From: Reclinomonas americana ATCC 50394
Lineage: Eukaryota > Jakobida > Jakobea > Jakobida
Direction: 5' to 3'
NCBI GenBank assembly: GCA_048213135.1
Contig: PS015106.1
Location: forward strand, 205,663-235,822
Length of the DNA: 30,160 nt
Both the position numbers and the translations under genes were made by a program. The notes under the pieces were generated by a model, which did no database searches, was not told the DNA's origin, and was given only the letters and a program-made list of their open reading frames with translations. Positions within the stretch are counted from its first letter, which is position 1. Each line of letters begins with the position of its first letter. Of this stretch, positions 1 through 10,881 are shown in pieces.

Positions 1-1
1 A

Positions 2-109
2 CAATCAGTCTTCGACTGCGACATAGGGCAGCAAGGCATCGTGTTGCCCACCTGTTCACCCGGCGGCAGAATCAAGGAACTGACATTGCAAAAGAGGAGC
101 AAGGAGTGA
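2..109 (+). CDS. Possible C-terminal fragment of an upstream gene
   Basis: An open frame enters from the left edge and ends at a TGA (107-109). It encodes about 35 residues, beginning QSVFDCDIGQQGIVLPTCSP and ending in a basic KRSKE tail. The mix of hydrophobic and charged residues is protein-like, unlike the T/S/H/C-rich noise of the next 700 bases, so it may be the last exon of a plus-strand gene. It is too short to assign a family. The minus strand is also open here and has a GT donor-like site, so the strand itself is uncertain. Confidence 0.3.
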   Translation, partial: QSVFDCDIGQQGIVLPTCSPGGRIKELTLQKRSKE

Positions 110-596
110 GACGGGGGTTATAGAGAGGGGAGAGACGGGGCAAATGCCGGCGCAACATCATGCTCTGCGTGCAGGAGAAAGCAAGAGTGAGGTCGATGAC
201 GGCGGATTGGACAACAATAATAAGCACAACTCACCGTGCCTGACAACCGCCGCACACACACGCACCGAAGAACAGCACAGTGAGCATATACAGAGAGAGG
301 GAGGAGAAGCGACTGGTACTTGCACACACACCATTGCTGTGTTGCCATCAATGAGCATCATTATTATGTACACAACGAGAGAGTGGTCACATTTGTTGGA
401 ACTCACCCGCGTGCTTCGTCCAGCTTGCGAATCATCTTCTTCACACGGAATTGCTCTATTCACATATGTGGAACACAGTGAGCAGCAGGTGCGACGCATG
501 AAAAGGAGAGCGTCGGAAGTAGTTAGTGATGTGCATGTACACCGTCGCACTCAACACCAAGCACGTACAGCTTGAAACGCCGTTCGACAGACAGAC

Positions 597-629
<33 letters not shown>

Positions 630-901
630 CAACAGCACAGGCGAGCTCAAGTCTCTCTATTCTCTCTATCTGTGCGTGTGTGTGCACACCATGCCCCAAA
701 AAAGCACGCACCAATGTTGACATCGTACGCCGAGTTTGCCGAGGACGACGCCATGGTTAACGTAAGGAGAGTGGAGGAAGAGTGAGGCGGAGGGGGATAA
801 CAAGCGTGCGCCCACGCCGAAGTGATATGAGTGAGAGGGACAGTCGCTCGCGCATCGTCATCTGTCCCCGTTTCCACATCGCTGTCAACACAACATCACG
901 C
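110..901. other. Intergenic / 5' region with no convincing gene
   Basis: I see no credible coding region in this stretch. Short frames on both strands are low-complexity (TH, SL and RE runs). It contains a perfect (GA)n microsatellite at about 602-629 and several CA/TG-rich stretches. The region probably holds the promoter and 5' UTR of the LAMTOR1-like gene that starts at 902. An ATG at 714 followed by 16 codons and a GTAAGG donor-like site could be an alternative upstream exon, but nothing downstream supports it. Confidence 0.5.
602..629. repeat. (GA)n microsatellite
   Basis: Fourteen uninterrupted GA units in the intergenic region upstream of the LAMTOR1-like gene. Similar GA/TC tracts recur inside introns at the right end of the window. 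Confidence 0.95.
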
Positions 902-2038
902 ATGGGCTGTTCACAAACAAAGCAGGCTGGTGAGTAGAAGGAGAGGGAGAAGGAGAAGGAGAGGAGGAGAAGAAGAGTGGCAAGTGTGTGTGCGGATATT
1001 TTTTCCTCATTGTGTGTGTTGTGTGAGGGGTATCTGCATCAACGTGTCACGCGTGTCTGTCTCTCCTTTCTCCACTTCAAATGGTGTGGACAACGCGCAT
1101 GCTCGTGTGCGTGCATGTGTGTGCGCATGTGTGTGTGGTGGGGGGGTTGTCGCGAGTGTGAACATCACGCGCCATGCCGCATGCCCTCGCGACTCACACA
1201 CACACACAGACGCTCAGGCAAGTCGGCAGCGTATTCCGGCGGCGGGAGATGGCTCGTCGGGCGCAGGAGGCGCCTCAGCAGCGCGACCGGCGGGTGGCGC
1301 AGGAGCGGGATCGTCGGGCGCAGTGGCGGGCTCTGTGAGCCGCAGGATAGGCAGCGGCGGAGCGTGAGTACACAATGACAAGCGAGTACGTGCGTGCGTG
1401 CAGGCAGCATGCTCATTCCCTTGTTGGGTGAGGCAGTGAGGAGGATGACACTCGCATGGGCACGTCGTACACGGACGAGCGCATGGCACAGCAGTTCTAC
1501 AAGGAGATCATTGACCGAACGGCGCAGTTTCGTCTCTCGCAACAGCGTGTTGACGGACGGTGGAGTGCTCATTGAGTCTCTGCACAGCAACTTTATCGAT
1601 GTCGATCAGATGCCCACCACGTTTGACTCGGCCGATGCGTCGCGCACCCTGCAAGTGTACTGGTTGGTACAAGTAATTCCTTGCTGCGTCCGCTTTTCCT
1701 TGTGCCTGACTCGTTGAGCGCTGTGCACAGCGATCGCATTCGCAATCCCGAAGTCATGGAGCTGGTGGCGCACTCGTTTGCGCTGCCGCCGTCCAATGTG
1801 CGCGACGTGAACAGCCTCGTGTCGGCGGCCTCGGATGCCTCCATCTCGGCCGACGAAGTGGCACTGGTGAGTTTCCCTGTGTGGTTTCCCCACGCCGCCA
1901 ACACAAGCCTCACATTTTTTTTACGTTGCGCAGTTGAACCGCATCTCCGAGTCGCTGTCGCACGCACGACGAGACATGACGGTGCACGGCGCCGAGCGGG
2001 TGGTTGTCCTGCTGCCGGAGATTTCCGCGCGTGCGTAA
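902..2038 (+). CDS. LAMTOR1 (p18)-like Ragulator membrane anchor
   Basis: LAMTOR1 tethers the Ragulator/Rag GTPase complex to lysosomal or vacuolar membranes for mTORC1 signalling. Exon 1 (902-929) reads MGCSQTKQA and ends at a GTGAGT donor. Gly2-Cys3 is the expected N-myristoylation plus palmitoylation signal of this family. Exon 2 (1210-1363) is a Gly/Ala/Ser linker and exon 3 is 1437-1526; splice phases agree throughout. The spliced segment TDERMAQQFYKEIIDRTAH followed by NFIDV aligns with the human [21 protein letters not shown] region. The last exons (from 1731, and 1934-2038) contain LNRISESLSHARRDM, matching the conserved C-terminal helix, and stop at TAA 2036-2038. The donor of the exon starting at 1588 is unresolved: sites at 1621 and 1639 both keep frame. 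Identification rests on remembered family motifs. Confidence 0.68.
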
Positions 2039-2184
2039 GAGTTTTTTTCGCAGAGAGAAGAGAGAAAAGTGGCGATTTGAGAATAGGCCCCGTGTGCGTC
2101 GGGCGAGAGGTGAATGCAGGAAGAGTTGTTGTTTGACGTCGTGCGTCCCACTGTCGATTTTCCATTTTTTGACACAACAACGAG

Positions 2185-3064
2185 ATGAGGGAGAAGGATC
2201 GCGCCTTTCGTCGACAGCGCAATGAGCAAGGCGTGTCACTGACGGCACTCGCTCGCCGTGGTGTCGGCAGAAACGTAACCCGCTCAAAACGTTTCGTTGA
2301 GTACACGCACATCCTCATGTGGTCACCACCTCACACGTCATCACCCGTCGCACACAGAGTTGAAGGAGGCCAAGGATCGGAGATGGCAGACAGTCATGTC
2401 GTACCGCAAGATGGTGAAGAAGCTGGAGGCGGAGACGACGGGGCCTGATCGAGGAGTTGCGCGCCATGTGCACATTCACATGCACAGACACACACACGCA
2501 GCAACAGCAGAGACACACACGTGATGCTTCAACTATTATCTACATTGTTTGAGATCTCATGAGAACACAAATCTGTTGCCTGATGTTGATCGCTGTTGTT
2601 GTCACTGTCACTGGTGTGTGCGCGATGTTTGAGTGATGAGATGACTCATTGGAATCGCGTTGCTGCAGGTGGCCGTCTACGATCACCTTCGCGACGAAGA
2701 GCAGCGCGAGGATGTGCACGCACGTGTGCAGCAACCAGAGCAGCCAGAGCGTCAGCAGCAGCAGCAGCAGCAGCCATCACGCTCACGTCACTCTGAGAAG
2801 AAGACGACGACGACCGCGCGTCCGAATCCATTTGCGCGCGCACTGGCGACCGCAGCGCAAGCCAAGGCGGAGCGCGATGCCGACTGGGCCAAGCAGCGTG
2901 CGGAAGCTGCGGAGGCGGCTGGAAAGCGTCACGAGTCGGAGGTCAGGCGTCGCGAACGCAGATTACAGTCGCTGAAGAAGACGCGCAAGGGGCAGCCGAT
3001 CATGAAGCACGTGATCAATGACTTGCTGGCGCGGTTGCAGGCCGATGAGGGTGATGGGAAGTGA
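2185..3064 (+). CDS. FYV7/CCDC59-like rRNA-processing protein
   Basis: FYV7 is a small basic nucleolar protein needed for 18S rRNA maturation and 40S assembly in yeast. The decisive signature is the C-terminus: KTRKGQPIMKHVINDLLARL corresponds to the yeast FYV7 end (RTRTGQPLMGPKIEDLLDKI). I propose three exons: 2185-2232 (MREKDRAFRRQRNEQG), about 2361-2455 (LKEAKDRRWQTVMSYRKMV, the equivalent of the N-terminal helix) with a GTTGCG donor at 2456, and about 2671-3064. The last exon carries a polyglutamine run and a long Lys/Arg/Glu-rich, probably coiled-coil segment. Stop is TGA 3062-3064. It starts 146 bp after the LAMTOR1-like stop. The ATG at 2185 is chosen because the helix follows directly; the first intron boundaries are less certain than the rest. 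Confidence 0.62.
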
Positions 3065-3101
3065 AGGCTATGTATATTATGTGCGACTCGCATGTTCACC
3101 A

Positions 3102-5509
3102 ATGCGTTCAGGCACGAAGGCGCAAAGAAGCGAAAATTGCATTTGTTCGTCGCGTTTGAGTGTGCACGCAGATGTGAGTGTTGTCTTCTTTGTGCATGCA
3201 TGTGTGCGCTTCTGTCTCACATGCGACACAGGTGCGACAGCAATGGGCAGAACCCACTGGTGCCTCTTTCCGAGGAGCATCAGACTCTCAAGACTGTGAC
3301 GTTTGCATTGTTTTGGGTGTGGGGTACGTGTGTCTCTCGCCACCCACCCTCTCTCACCCTTCCCTCACACTCACACTCTCACTGTCTGTGCGTGTCAGCG
3401 GCGGCATGGATCACTGTCGTCGCGCTCTTCATTCATCGACGAAAGCAGTTGGAGATCAGGAAGCGTCACTCTGGCTTGACAGTGTTGGGCGAGATCGGTG
3501 GATTCATCATATTACTCTTTGGTGCCACGACACAAAAGGTTTTCTTGTTTTCTTGATTGATCATGCTGTATGTATTTCGCGTCTTCTCGCAATCAAATCA
3601 TCGAGTCGCGACTTGCACAGTGGCCCGACCTGCCGTGCCCGGTGATTCTGTATGTGGCACTGGTGGCGTTCCCGTTGTACTCGATTCCGTCGCTGCTGAG
3701 GTGGCGTCGCTCGTGTGCCTTCCCTTTGTCGTGCTGAATCATGTCGTCATTTGCTGTGCGCACGCAGATGCATCCGCCTGCTGGTGGTCTTCACTACGCA
3801 GTCGTCGCTGTCGGCCACGTACGCCATTGAGTCGTCGGCCTCCACAGTGTCGCTGCTGATGGCCATGGATGAGAACGACGATGGGATGCCGAGCAGTGCA
3901 AGTTTCTCGGCGCTGGCTGGTCTCGATGCGCACGCTGGTGGCGACAAGGAGACCACTCCGTTTGCGATGGGAGGAAGTGTGAACGACAGCGGTAGTGGCA
4001 GCGGCGGCGGTGGTGGCGGGTACGGCTCTGTGAACAGCAGCAGTCAGCAGCTCGACGAATCGGGCGCGCTGTTGGATCCCATGGAGCCGCAGTCGCTGGG
4101 TCGTCTCAATCGCTCCATCAGCCGCACGAAGATGCTGTCGGCGGCCTCACGGCGCTACACCACCGAGTTCCTGGTGGCTGTGCTGGCGGTCACGGAGTTG
4201 ATTTTACTGATTGTTGGTGCGTCTGCAAACACACACACGTGTCAGAAAGAACGAAAGAAAAGACAGACAGACACGTGTGTTTGCGCGGACCCTCATATGA
4301 GTGTCCCGATGCGCAGCTGTCGTGGTGGAGATGGTATGGGTGCCGTGGTCGCTGGACGTGCTCAGCAACACCGATGAGTGCCTGTGCTTGCGGATAGGTG
4401 TGTGTGTGTACTGAAGTGTTTCGTGCATCTTCCATCCGCCGTCGCTCACTGATTGCGTGTTTTCTTGTGCTTGCAGAGGAGGTGGGCAGCAATCCTTTCA
4501 TTCCACGATCATGTTGTTGTGTACTTACATGGATGTGTGCGTGCAGTGGACACTGAAAGCTGTCGGTCTGATCACCTTTGTCATCTTGTTGGCGTACTTT
4601 TGGTTTGCGTATGCCCTCCGACGAGTGCAAGACGAATTCAACATTCGCCGCGAGCTCATGGCCCTGCTGGCACTCGACACGCTACTCCTCATTCCCTTCT
4701 TCATCCTCCAATGGTGGCCCGATCACCGCTTCTCCTGGCCTGCCACGCCGGTGCCTGGGTGGCTGGTCGGCGTGCACATTGTCGGTCACTCGCTCGTCTC
4801 GCTGGTGTGGCCAGTGTGGCGTTCCTTCCGCATCGATGGTCGTGAGGTCGAGCACAATGTCTCGCGCACACTTCTCAGCGGTTCCTTCGAGGCCGTCTTG
4901 CTCAGTCCCGATGGCCGACAGGTGCGTGTGTTGTACCTCGCAGTATCCCGTGCGCTTCTGACTGACGAGTATTTGTTGCGATTGGTGCAGGCGTTTGCCA
5001 AGTACTTGACCAGCGAGTTCAATCTGGAGAGCCTCATGTTTTGCACGTTGCGTACTGGTGCAACAGCGCTTTTTCGCAGCAGTTGACTAACGGGGGCGCA
5101 GCGAGGTGGAGAACTTGAAGAACTTCAAGACGCGCCGCACGTTGAAGCGCGCCTGCGCCAGAATACGGCAGCGCTACATTGACTCGGGGTCGATGATGGA
5201 GCTGAATGTGACTGCCGATGAGCGAGCGGCAACCCTGGCCACGCTGGAGCGTGACGCCGGCGATCGCAATGCGTTCGAGCCGTGTTATCGCTCAGTTTTG
5301 AACTCGCTGCGGACCGACAGCTTCCAACGGTATGCATACGCAGGGCATGAGAGATATCCTCCGTGGCCGTCTCACCTTACACTCGTCTGTGCAGCTTCTC
5401 GGCCACCAGCGAGTATCGGCGATTCTGCGAGCGCGGCCGCGACTTGCACAGTCGCCTCTCGATCGCCGGATTCGTGTCGGTCGACGTCGGCGATTCGGGC
5501 AACTTGTGA
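3102..5509 (+). CDS. Seven-transmembrane RGS protein (7TM-RGS)
   Basis: The protein has an N-terminal seven-helix receptor-like region and a C-terminal RGS domain, the layout of plant AtRGS1, which speeds GTP hydrolysis on G-alpha at the plasma membrane. Helix 1 spans exons ending VTFALFWVWG and starting AAWITVVALFIHRRK; helix 2 is GEIGGFIILLFGATTQ; helix 3 is PVILYVALVAFPLYSIPSLL. A long Ser/Gly/Asp-rich loop (about 3840-4130) follows, then FLVAVLAVTELILLIV, LKAVGLITFVILLAYFWFAY, LLALDTLLLIPFFILQW and LVGVHIVGHSLVSLVW. The RGS domain begins AFAKYLTSEFNLESLMFC and continues with VENLKNFKTRRTLKRACARI, then FEPCYRSVLNSLRTDSFQR and FSATSEYRRF. Stop is TGA 5507-5509. The start is uncertain: the ATG at 3102 plus a GTGAGT intron keeps frame and puts NPLVPLSEEHQ outside. 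The splice near 4500 is ambiguous. Confidence 0.82.
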
Positions 5510-5643
5510 GGGAGGAAAAGAGAATAGGAGGGAGGAAAGGACTTGTTAAGCGAAAAAGCACCAATAATATAACGAAGAGCATTGAGGACTGGAAATTCGT
5601 GAAGTTGTCCTCTTGTCATGTATCATTGCTTTTTCCGATAAAC

Positions 5644-8600
5644 ATGTCGAGCGAAGGCGCCTCCGCCTCAGCTGCGCCTGCTGGCGATGCTGCTGCTGCT
5701 TCACAACCCCAAGAAGCGCCTGTGCGCAACACAGCGCGTTTGGACCTGCTGCGTAGCATCGAGCGAGAGATGCAACAGCACTGGCGCGAGGAGCATGTGT
5801 ACGAAGTGGATGCGCCTGCCGAGGGAGTTGCGTGCTTGTGGCCTGTCATACACAGAGATTATCCGGTGAAGAGCAACAAGTGTGGGGGGAGCGACTTGTG
5901 TGAGTTGTCAGTCGGGCATCACCACCCACCTGTACCTCAAACACGTACTTCTATTTTGAGTCTGCGTTCGTCGTGTCTGCTGCTCTGCACTCGAACAACA
6001 CTCTCTCCTGCTCACACCACGGCGCAGAGAAGAGAGAAAGGAGTGGGCGAGGGCGTCATTTCCTCGCACATGCGCAACCTCACTCACTCACTCGCTCACG
6101 TGCGTCTGTGCAGGAGGCTGCGCAAGATAAGTTCTTTGTGACCTTCCCGTTCCCGTACGTCAACGGCCGTCTGCATCGTTGCGTCTCGTTGCTGTTGTTG
6201 TCGGAAGAAGTGTGCGAGAGTGAGAGTGCCGGATTTGACGAGTAGTCGTGTGCGCAGTTGGCCACGCCTTCTCCGCCATGAAGAGCGAGGTGGCGGTGCG
6301 TTTCCAGCGTCTCATGGGCAAGCGCGCTCTGTGGCCGTTCGGCTTCCACTGCACCGGCATGCCGATTGCTGTTGCGTAGTGTTCGACTGTGTTGTCGTCT
6401 GTGTGTGTTGTTTCGTTGACCTCATCTCGTCGTCGTTGCGCAGGCGTCGGCCGTGCGTGTCAAGCAAGAGCTGGAGGCCGAGGCGGCGGCCAAGGCGGCG
6501 GCTGCCGCGGCCGCTGCTGCACCGCCCGCTGCTGCGGCTGCTGCTGCACCTGCCGATGGTGCGAAGAAGAAGGGTGGCGATGCGGGNNNNNNNNNNNNNN
6601 NNNNNNNNNNNNNNNNNNNNNNNNNNNNNNNNNNNNNNNNNNNNNNNNNNNNNNNNNNNNNNNNNNNNNNNNNNNNNNNNNNNNNNNNNNNNNNNNNNNN
6701 NNNNNNNNNNNNNNNNNNNNNNNNNNNNNNNNNNNNNNNNNNNNNNNNNNNNNNNNNNNNNNNNNNNNNNNNNNNNNNNNNNNNNNNNNNNNNNNNNNNN
6801 NNNNNNNNNNNNNNNNNNNNNNNNNCGGCAAGAAGGGTGGCAAGAAGGGTGACAAGGCCGAGGCCCCCGCTGCTGCTGCCTCTGCGGCTTCTGGCTCGTC
6901 GTCTACCGACCCGGAGGCTGCGCTGGGCAACTTCCGTGGCAAGAAGACCAAGCTGGTGTCCAAGGGTGGCAACATGCGTCAGATCGACATTCTGCGTGAA
7001 ATGGGTGTGCCGGCAGAGGAGATCCCCAAGTTTGCCGATCCCTACCACTGGCTGCACTACTTCCCTCCGTTTGCCATGGTGCGCCGTGCTCGTGCATCGT
7101 CACTGTACTGTTGTTGCTGTTGTTCATTGTGGTGGTCTTTCGCAGGAGGACTTGCAAGACTTTGGCCTGCATGTCGACTGGCGCCGCTCGTTCATCACCA
7201 CCGACGTGAATCCCTACTACGACTCGTTCATTCGCTGGCAGTTCCAGCACCTGCGCCGTCTCGACAAGATTCGCTTCGGCAAGCGCTACACGATCTACTC
7301 GCCGGCTGACGGTCAGCCGTGCCAGGATCACGATCGCCAGGCGGGATGCGAAGGTGTGCTGCCGCAGCAGTACACGCTCATCAAGATGCGTGTGCTGGAG
7401 CCGTATCCAGATGCGCTGTCGTCGCTGGCCGACTCTGGCCGCCCAGTGTTCTTGGCGGCTGCCACTCTGCGCCCGGAGACCATGTACGGTCAGACCAACT
7501 GCTGGGTGTTGCCGGAGGGCGAGTACGGCGCGTATGCCATGCGCTCGGGTGACATTTTCGTGATGACGGAGCGTGCTGCACGCAGTTTCGTGGCCCTTGT
7601 CACAATGTGCTCTCGCGCGTGTGTGTGTGTGATCAGTCTCTCACGACCGATGCAGATGCCTCGTTCCAGGAGATGTTGGAGGGCGTTGTCGGCGAGTTCA
7701 AGCCGCTGGCCTCGTTCACCGGTCAGGATCTGATTGGCGCGTGGTTGAAGGCGCCGCTGACGCCGCTGGAGCGTGTGCCGGTGTTGCCCATGCTCTCAGT
7801 GTCGACCGAGAAGGTGTGTACGCGTGTGTGTGTCTCTTCTTTTACCTGACCGGGCGTTATCGCTGACGCATCAACAGGGCACTGGTGTCGTCACCTGCGT
7901 ACCGAGTGACTCACCCGACGACTACGCCAACCTGATGGACCTGAAGACCGACGCTGCTCTGCGCGAAAAGTACCATGTCGAGGAGAGCTGGGTGGCCGAT
8001 CTGGAGCCGATCCCGATCATCACCATCCCGGGCTTTGGCCGCCTGCCCGCTGCCGAGGCCTGCTGGCGCCACAAGGTGATTTCGGGCAAGTCCAAGGAGG
8101 GTCTGGCCGCGGCCAAGGCCGAGGTCTACAACGCCGGTTTCTACAAGGGCGTGATGTCGGTGGGCGAGCATGCCGGAACGTGAGTACGACTGATCTTGCC
8201 GTGTGGCGTGTCTGAGGCTGACGTAGTGTGTGTGTGTGGGGTGATGCAGGACCGTCATGGCTGCCAAGGAGCGCATCAAGAGCGACTTGGTGGCCTCTGG
8301 CGACGCTGCGCTCTACTCGGAACCCGAGCGTGAGGTCACGTCTCGCTCCGGCGACGACTGTGTGGTGGCGCTGTGCGATCAGTGGTACCTGACCTACGGC
8401 GAGGAGGATTGGAAGCAGGCAGCTGCCGCGTTGCGTCGCACACAGTGTTTGCAGGGTAGTGCTTGTCGCCTGTGTTGGTTTCTGACTTTTGGTCCGTGTA
8501 GTGTGGTCTCGAAGCTGGAGACGTACCAGGCGATGACCAAGGAGCAGCTGGAGATTACGGTGAACTGGCTGAAGGAGTGGGCGTGCTCGCGCACGTTTGG

Positions 8601-10621
8601 TCTCGGCACGGCCCTGCCGTGGGACGAGTCGTACTTGATCGACTCGCTGTCGGACTCGACCATTTACATGGCGTTCTACACGGTGTGCCACTTGCTCCAG
8701 GGCAACTCGTTGGACGGATCGGAGGTCGGCCCAGCTGGCGTGCGGCCAGAGCAGCTGTCACCCGAGGTGAGTGGGGAGGAGAGTTTGAGGAAAGTGCACC
8801 ATCACGATGCAGTCGGTGCTCACCTTGGCATGTCCAACAGGTGTGGGACTACGTCTTCCTGGAGGGCCCGTACCCACCACAATCTGGCATTCCGGAGGAG
8901 TCGCTGGCCAAGCTGCGTCGCGAGTTCAAGTACTGGTACCCGGTCGACTTGCGCGTCAGCGGACGTGACCTGATCAACAATCACTTGATTATGTTCATCT
9001 ACAATCACGTCGCCATCTTCCCGGAGGTGCGATCACCATGTCAACCGCCGTCTATTTTATGTCCTCATGCTTACATTGTTTCTTTGGTGTCGTGCAGTGG
9101 GCGCACCCGCGTGGTATTTTCTGCAACGGCTTCATCCTGGTCGACGGCAAGAAGATGTCGAAGAGCGAGGGCAATTTCATCACCGTCCAGAGTTTCGTGC
9201 GCCATGCGATTTTTTTCATTGTCTCGTCTGTCGCTGACTCTTTTCTTCTTGCAGACGCCGTGCGACAGTACGGTGCCGATGCTGCTCGCTTTGCGCTGGC
9301 GGATTCGGGCGATGGCCTCGATTTCGCCAACTTCCTGCCCGACTACGCCGATCGTATCATTCTGACGCTCACCACCGAGCTGGCGTTTTTGGAGAACACC
9401 ATGAAGGACCTGAGCCAGTGCCGCACGGATGACCACTTGTCGTTCTTTGACCGTGTGTTCCGCGCCGAGATTGCTCACGCCGCCGCGGCCACTCGCGGTT
9501 ACTTCTCCAAGTTGCGTGTGTTGTGGGAGCGCGTGTTTCGACTCGTCGACGCGTCGCTAATGGTGACACAGGATGGTTTTCCACGACGCCCTGCGCACCG
9601 GCTTCTACGACCTGACGAGTGCCATGAAGCGATATCTGCTCGTGTACAGTTGCGCCACCGATGCTCTCACAAAGTCAACGCCTACACAACACGACTTCTG
9701 TTGCTTATCAAGCGTGTGGTGTGCACACAGACCGCGACCTCAGCCGCATGCACCGCGACACCATTTTGCAGTACATGGAGGTGCACGCCATCCTCATTGC
9801 ACCGGTGTGCCCTCACTACGCCGACTATGTGTGGCGCAAGATTCTGGGCAAGGTATGTTGTCTCCCTGCCATGTGTGTCGCTCGAGAGAGTGTCTGACTC
9901 GTGAGCAGAGCGGCAGCGTTGTCAACGCACGGTGGCCGGAGCTGCCAGAGACCCCGGTGTTGATGGTGCAGGCAACGTTCCTCGACAAGGTGCTGCACGA
10001 CTGCCGTGTGAATATCAAGGACGTGCTCACTCGTGGCGGTGGCAAGAAGGCCAAGGTGCGTCAGTGCGCGCGCGCTCACACACACTCTCTGCTCTGGCTT
10101 TGCCTCATATTCTCACTGTGTGGTGCACAGGTGGCGGCTGACGTGCCAGCTCCCGACTGTGGTTACATTTTTGTGGCCGACACGTTCTCCGAGTGGCAGC
10201 AAATCACTCTGGAGGTGTTGAAGCGCGAGTATCATGCCAATGGCAACAGCATTCCGCGCACCATTCGCTCGACGCTGGTCAATGTGCCGGCGTTGAGACC
10301 GCTGATGCAAAAGGTCATGTTCTTTGTGGATCTGGTGGCGGTGAGTACTACGTGTGAAAGAGGTAGAGAGGGAACACAGGTGTTGGTTGCTCATGTGTGT
10401 ATGTACAGGCCGCCATTCCGGAGCGCGGCGAGGAAGCTTTCGAGAACCGCGCTGTCTTCTCCGAGCGTGAGGTGCTGGAGGACAACCGTGCATTCATCTG
10501 CCAGAGCCTGGGCATTGCGGACTTTACGGTGTTCTCCGCCGACGATGCCTCGGCGCCGGAGCCGGACAAGCGCGCCAACGCCATGCCCGGCAAGCCGACC
10601 TCGCACTTTTTTCGTCGCTGA
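5644..10621 (+). CDS. Cytosolic leucyl-tRNA synthetase
   Basis: This class Ia enzyme charges tRNA-Leu with leucine. The protein is collinear with eukaryotic cytosolic LeuRS over its whole length. The N-terminus is [14 protein letters not shown], followed by [20 protein letters not shown]. The HIGH motif is reconstituted by splicing at 6178: FPYVNGRLH joins LGHAF, giving HLGH. An Ala/Lys-rich insert (6490-6890) is interrupted by the gap 6587-6825. The CP1 editing domain shows [15 protein letters not shown] and [15 protein letters not shown]. The catalytic KMSKS loop is KKMSKSEGN at about 9150. The anticodon-binding domain and the eukaryote-specific C-terminal extension end in [10 protein letters not shown], with stop TGA 10619-10621. 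About a dozen introns interrupt the gene, three with GTTGCG donors (5827, 6178, 6373). The CP1 motif has Cys where Ser is more usual. No mitochondrial presequence is visible. Confidence 0.95.
6587..6825. other. Assembly gap (239 N) inside LeuRS
   Basis: Unknown bases lie between two Lys/Gly/Ala-rich coding segments (GAKKKGGDA before, [10 protein letters not shown] after), so the gap probably falls in a repetitive low-complexity insert of the synthetase. Confidence 0.95.
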
Positions 10622-10670
10622 GCGGTCGCTGACGGCACCGCAGCATCCTAGCGAGGCCGTCGTGCAAGTG

Positions 10671-10814
10671 ATGGAACCTGTGACAGAGCGTGGTGTAGAG
10701 GTGGTGGCCGCTGTGGAGGTGGCATCGGGAGTGGCGGCTGTGCCGTGGTGGGCCATTTTGTTTGCTGTGGTGATGGGAGGCACGGCGGTGGTTTCGCGTG
10801 TGTTGGATGAATGA
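10671..10814 (+). CDS. Small ORF with one predicted membrane segment
   Basis: A 47-codon ATG-to-TGA frame begins 49 bp after the LeuRS stop. It has an acidic/valine-rich N-terminus (MEPVTERGVEVVAAVEVASG) followed by a hydrophobic stretch, VPWWAILFAVVMGGTAVV, and a short charged tail, SRVLDE. This is the shape of a small tail-anchored or single-pass protein. It could equally be translated-looking sequence in the LeuRS 3' UTR, since valine/alanine richness comes easily from GTG/GCN-rich DNA. I recognise no family. Confidence 0.3.
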   Translation: MEPVTERGVEVVAAVEVASGVAAVPWWAILFAVVMGGTAVVSRVLDE

Positions 10815-10881
10815 ATTGCATGCAGTGTAGTGATGTGGAGACTCTATACTATGACGACGACGATGCAGTGCTGCTGCGCGG

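Noticed and set aside
714-761. ATG with 16 codons and a GTAAGG donor-like site as first exon of the LAMTOR1-like gene
   Set aside because: The MGC start at 902 with a perfect GTGAGT donor and matching splice phase fits the family better; the upstream peptide matches nothing.
1560-1587. Ultra-short 28-nt intron in the LAMTOR1-like gene
   Set aside because: A 61-nt intron starting GTTTCG at 1527 uses the same acceptor, keeps phase and gives a better match to LAMTOR1.
4526-4551. Ultra-short 26-nt intron in the 7TM-RGS gene
   Set aside because: An alternative donor within the TG repeat near 4400 lets the downstream exon be read straight through; no other intron here is that short.
10524-10881. 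Long minus-strand frame extending the tRNA-binding protein into the LeuRS 3' end
   Set aside because: A consensus GTGCGTG donor and a 59-nt intron lead to an early stop at 10882, ending the protein where the domain should end; the extension is His/Arg/Ser-rich antisense noise.
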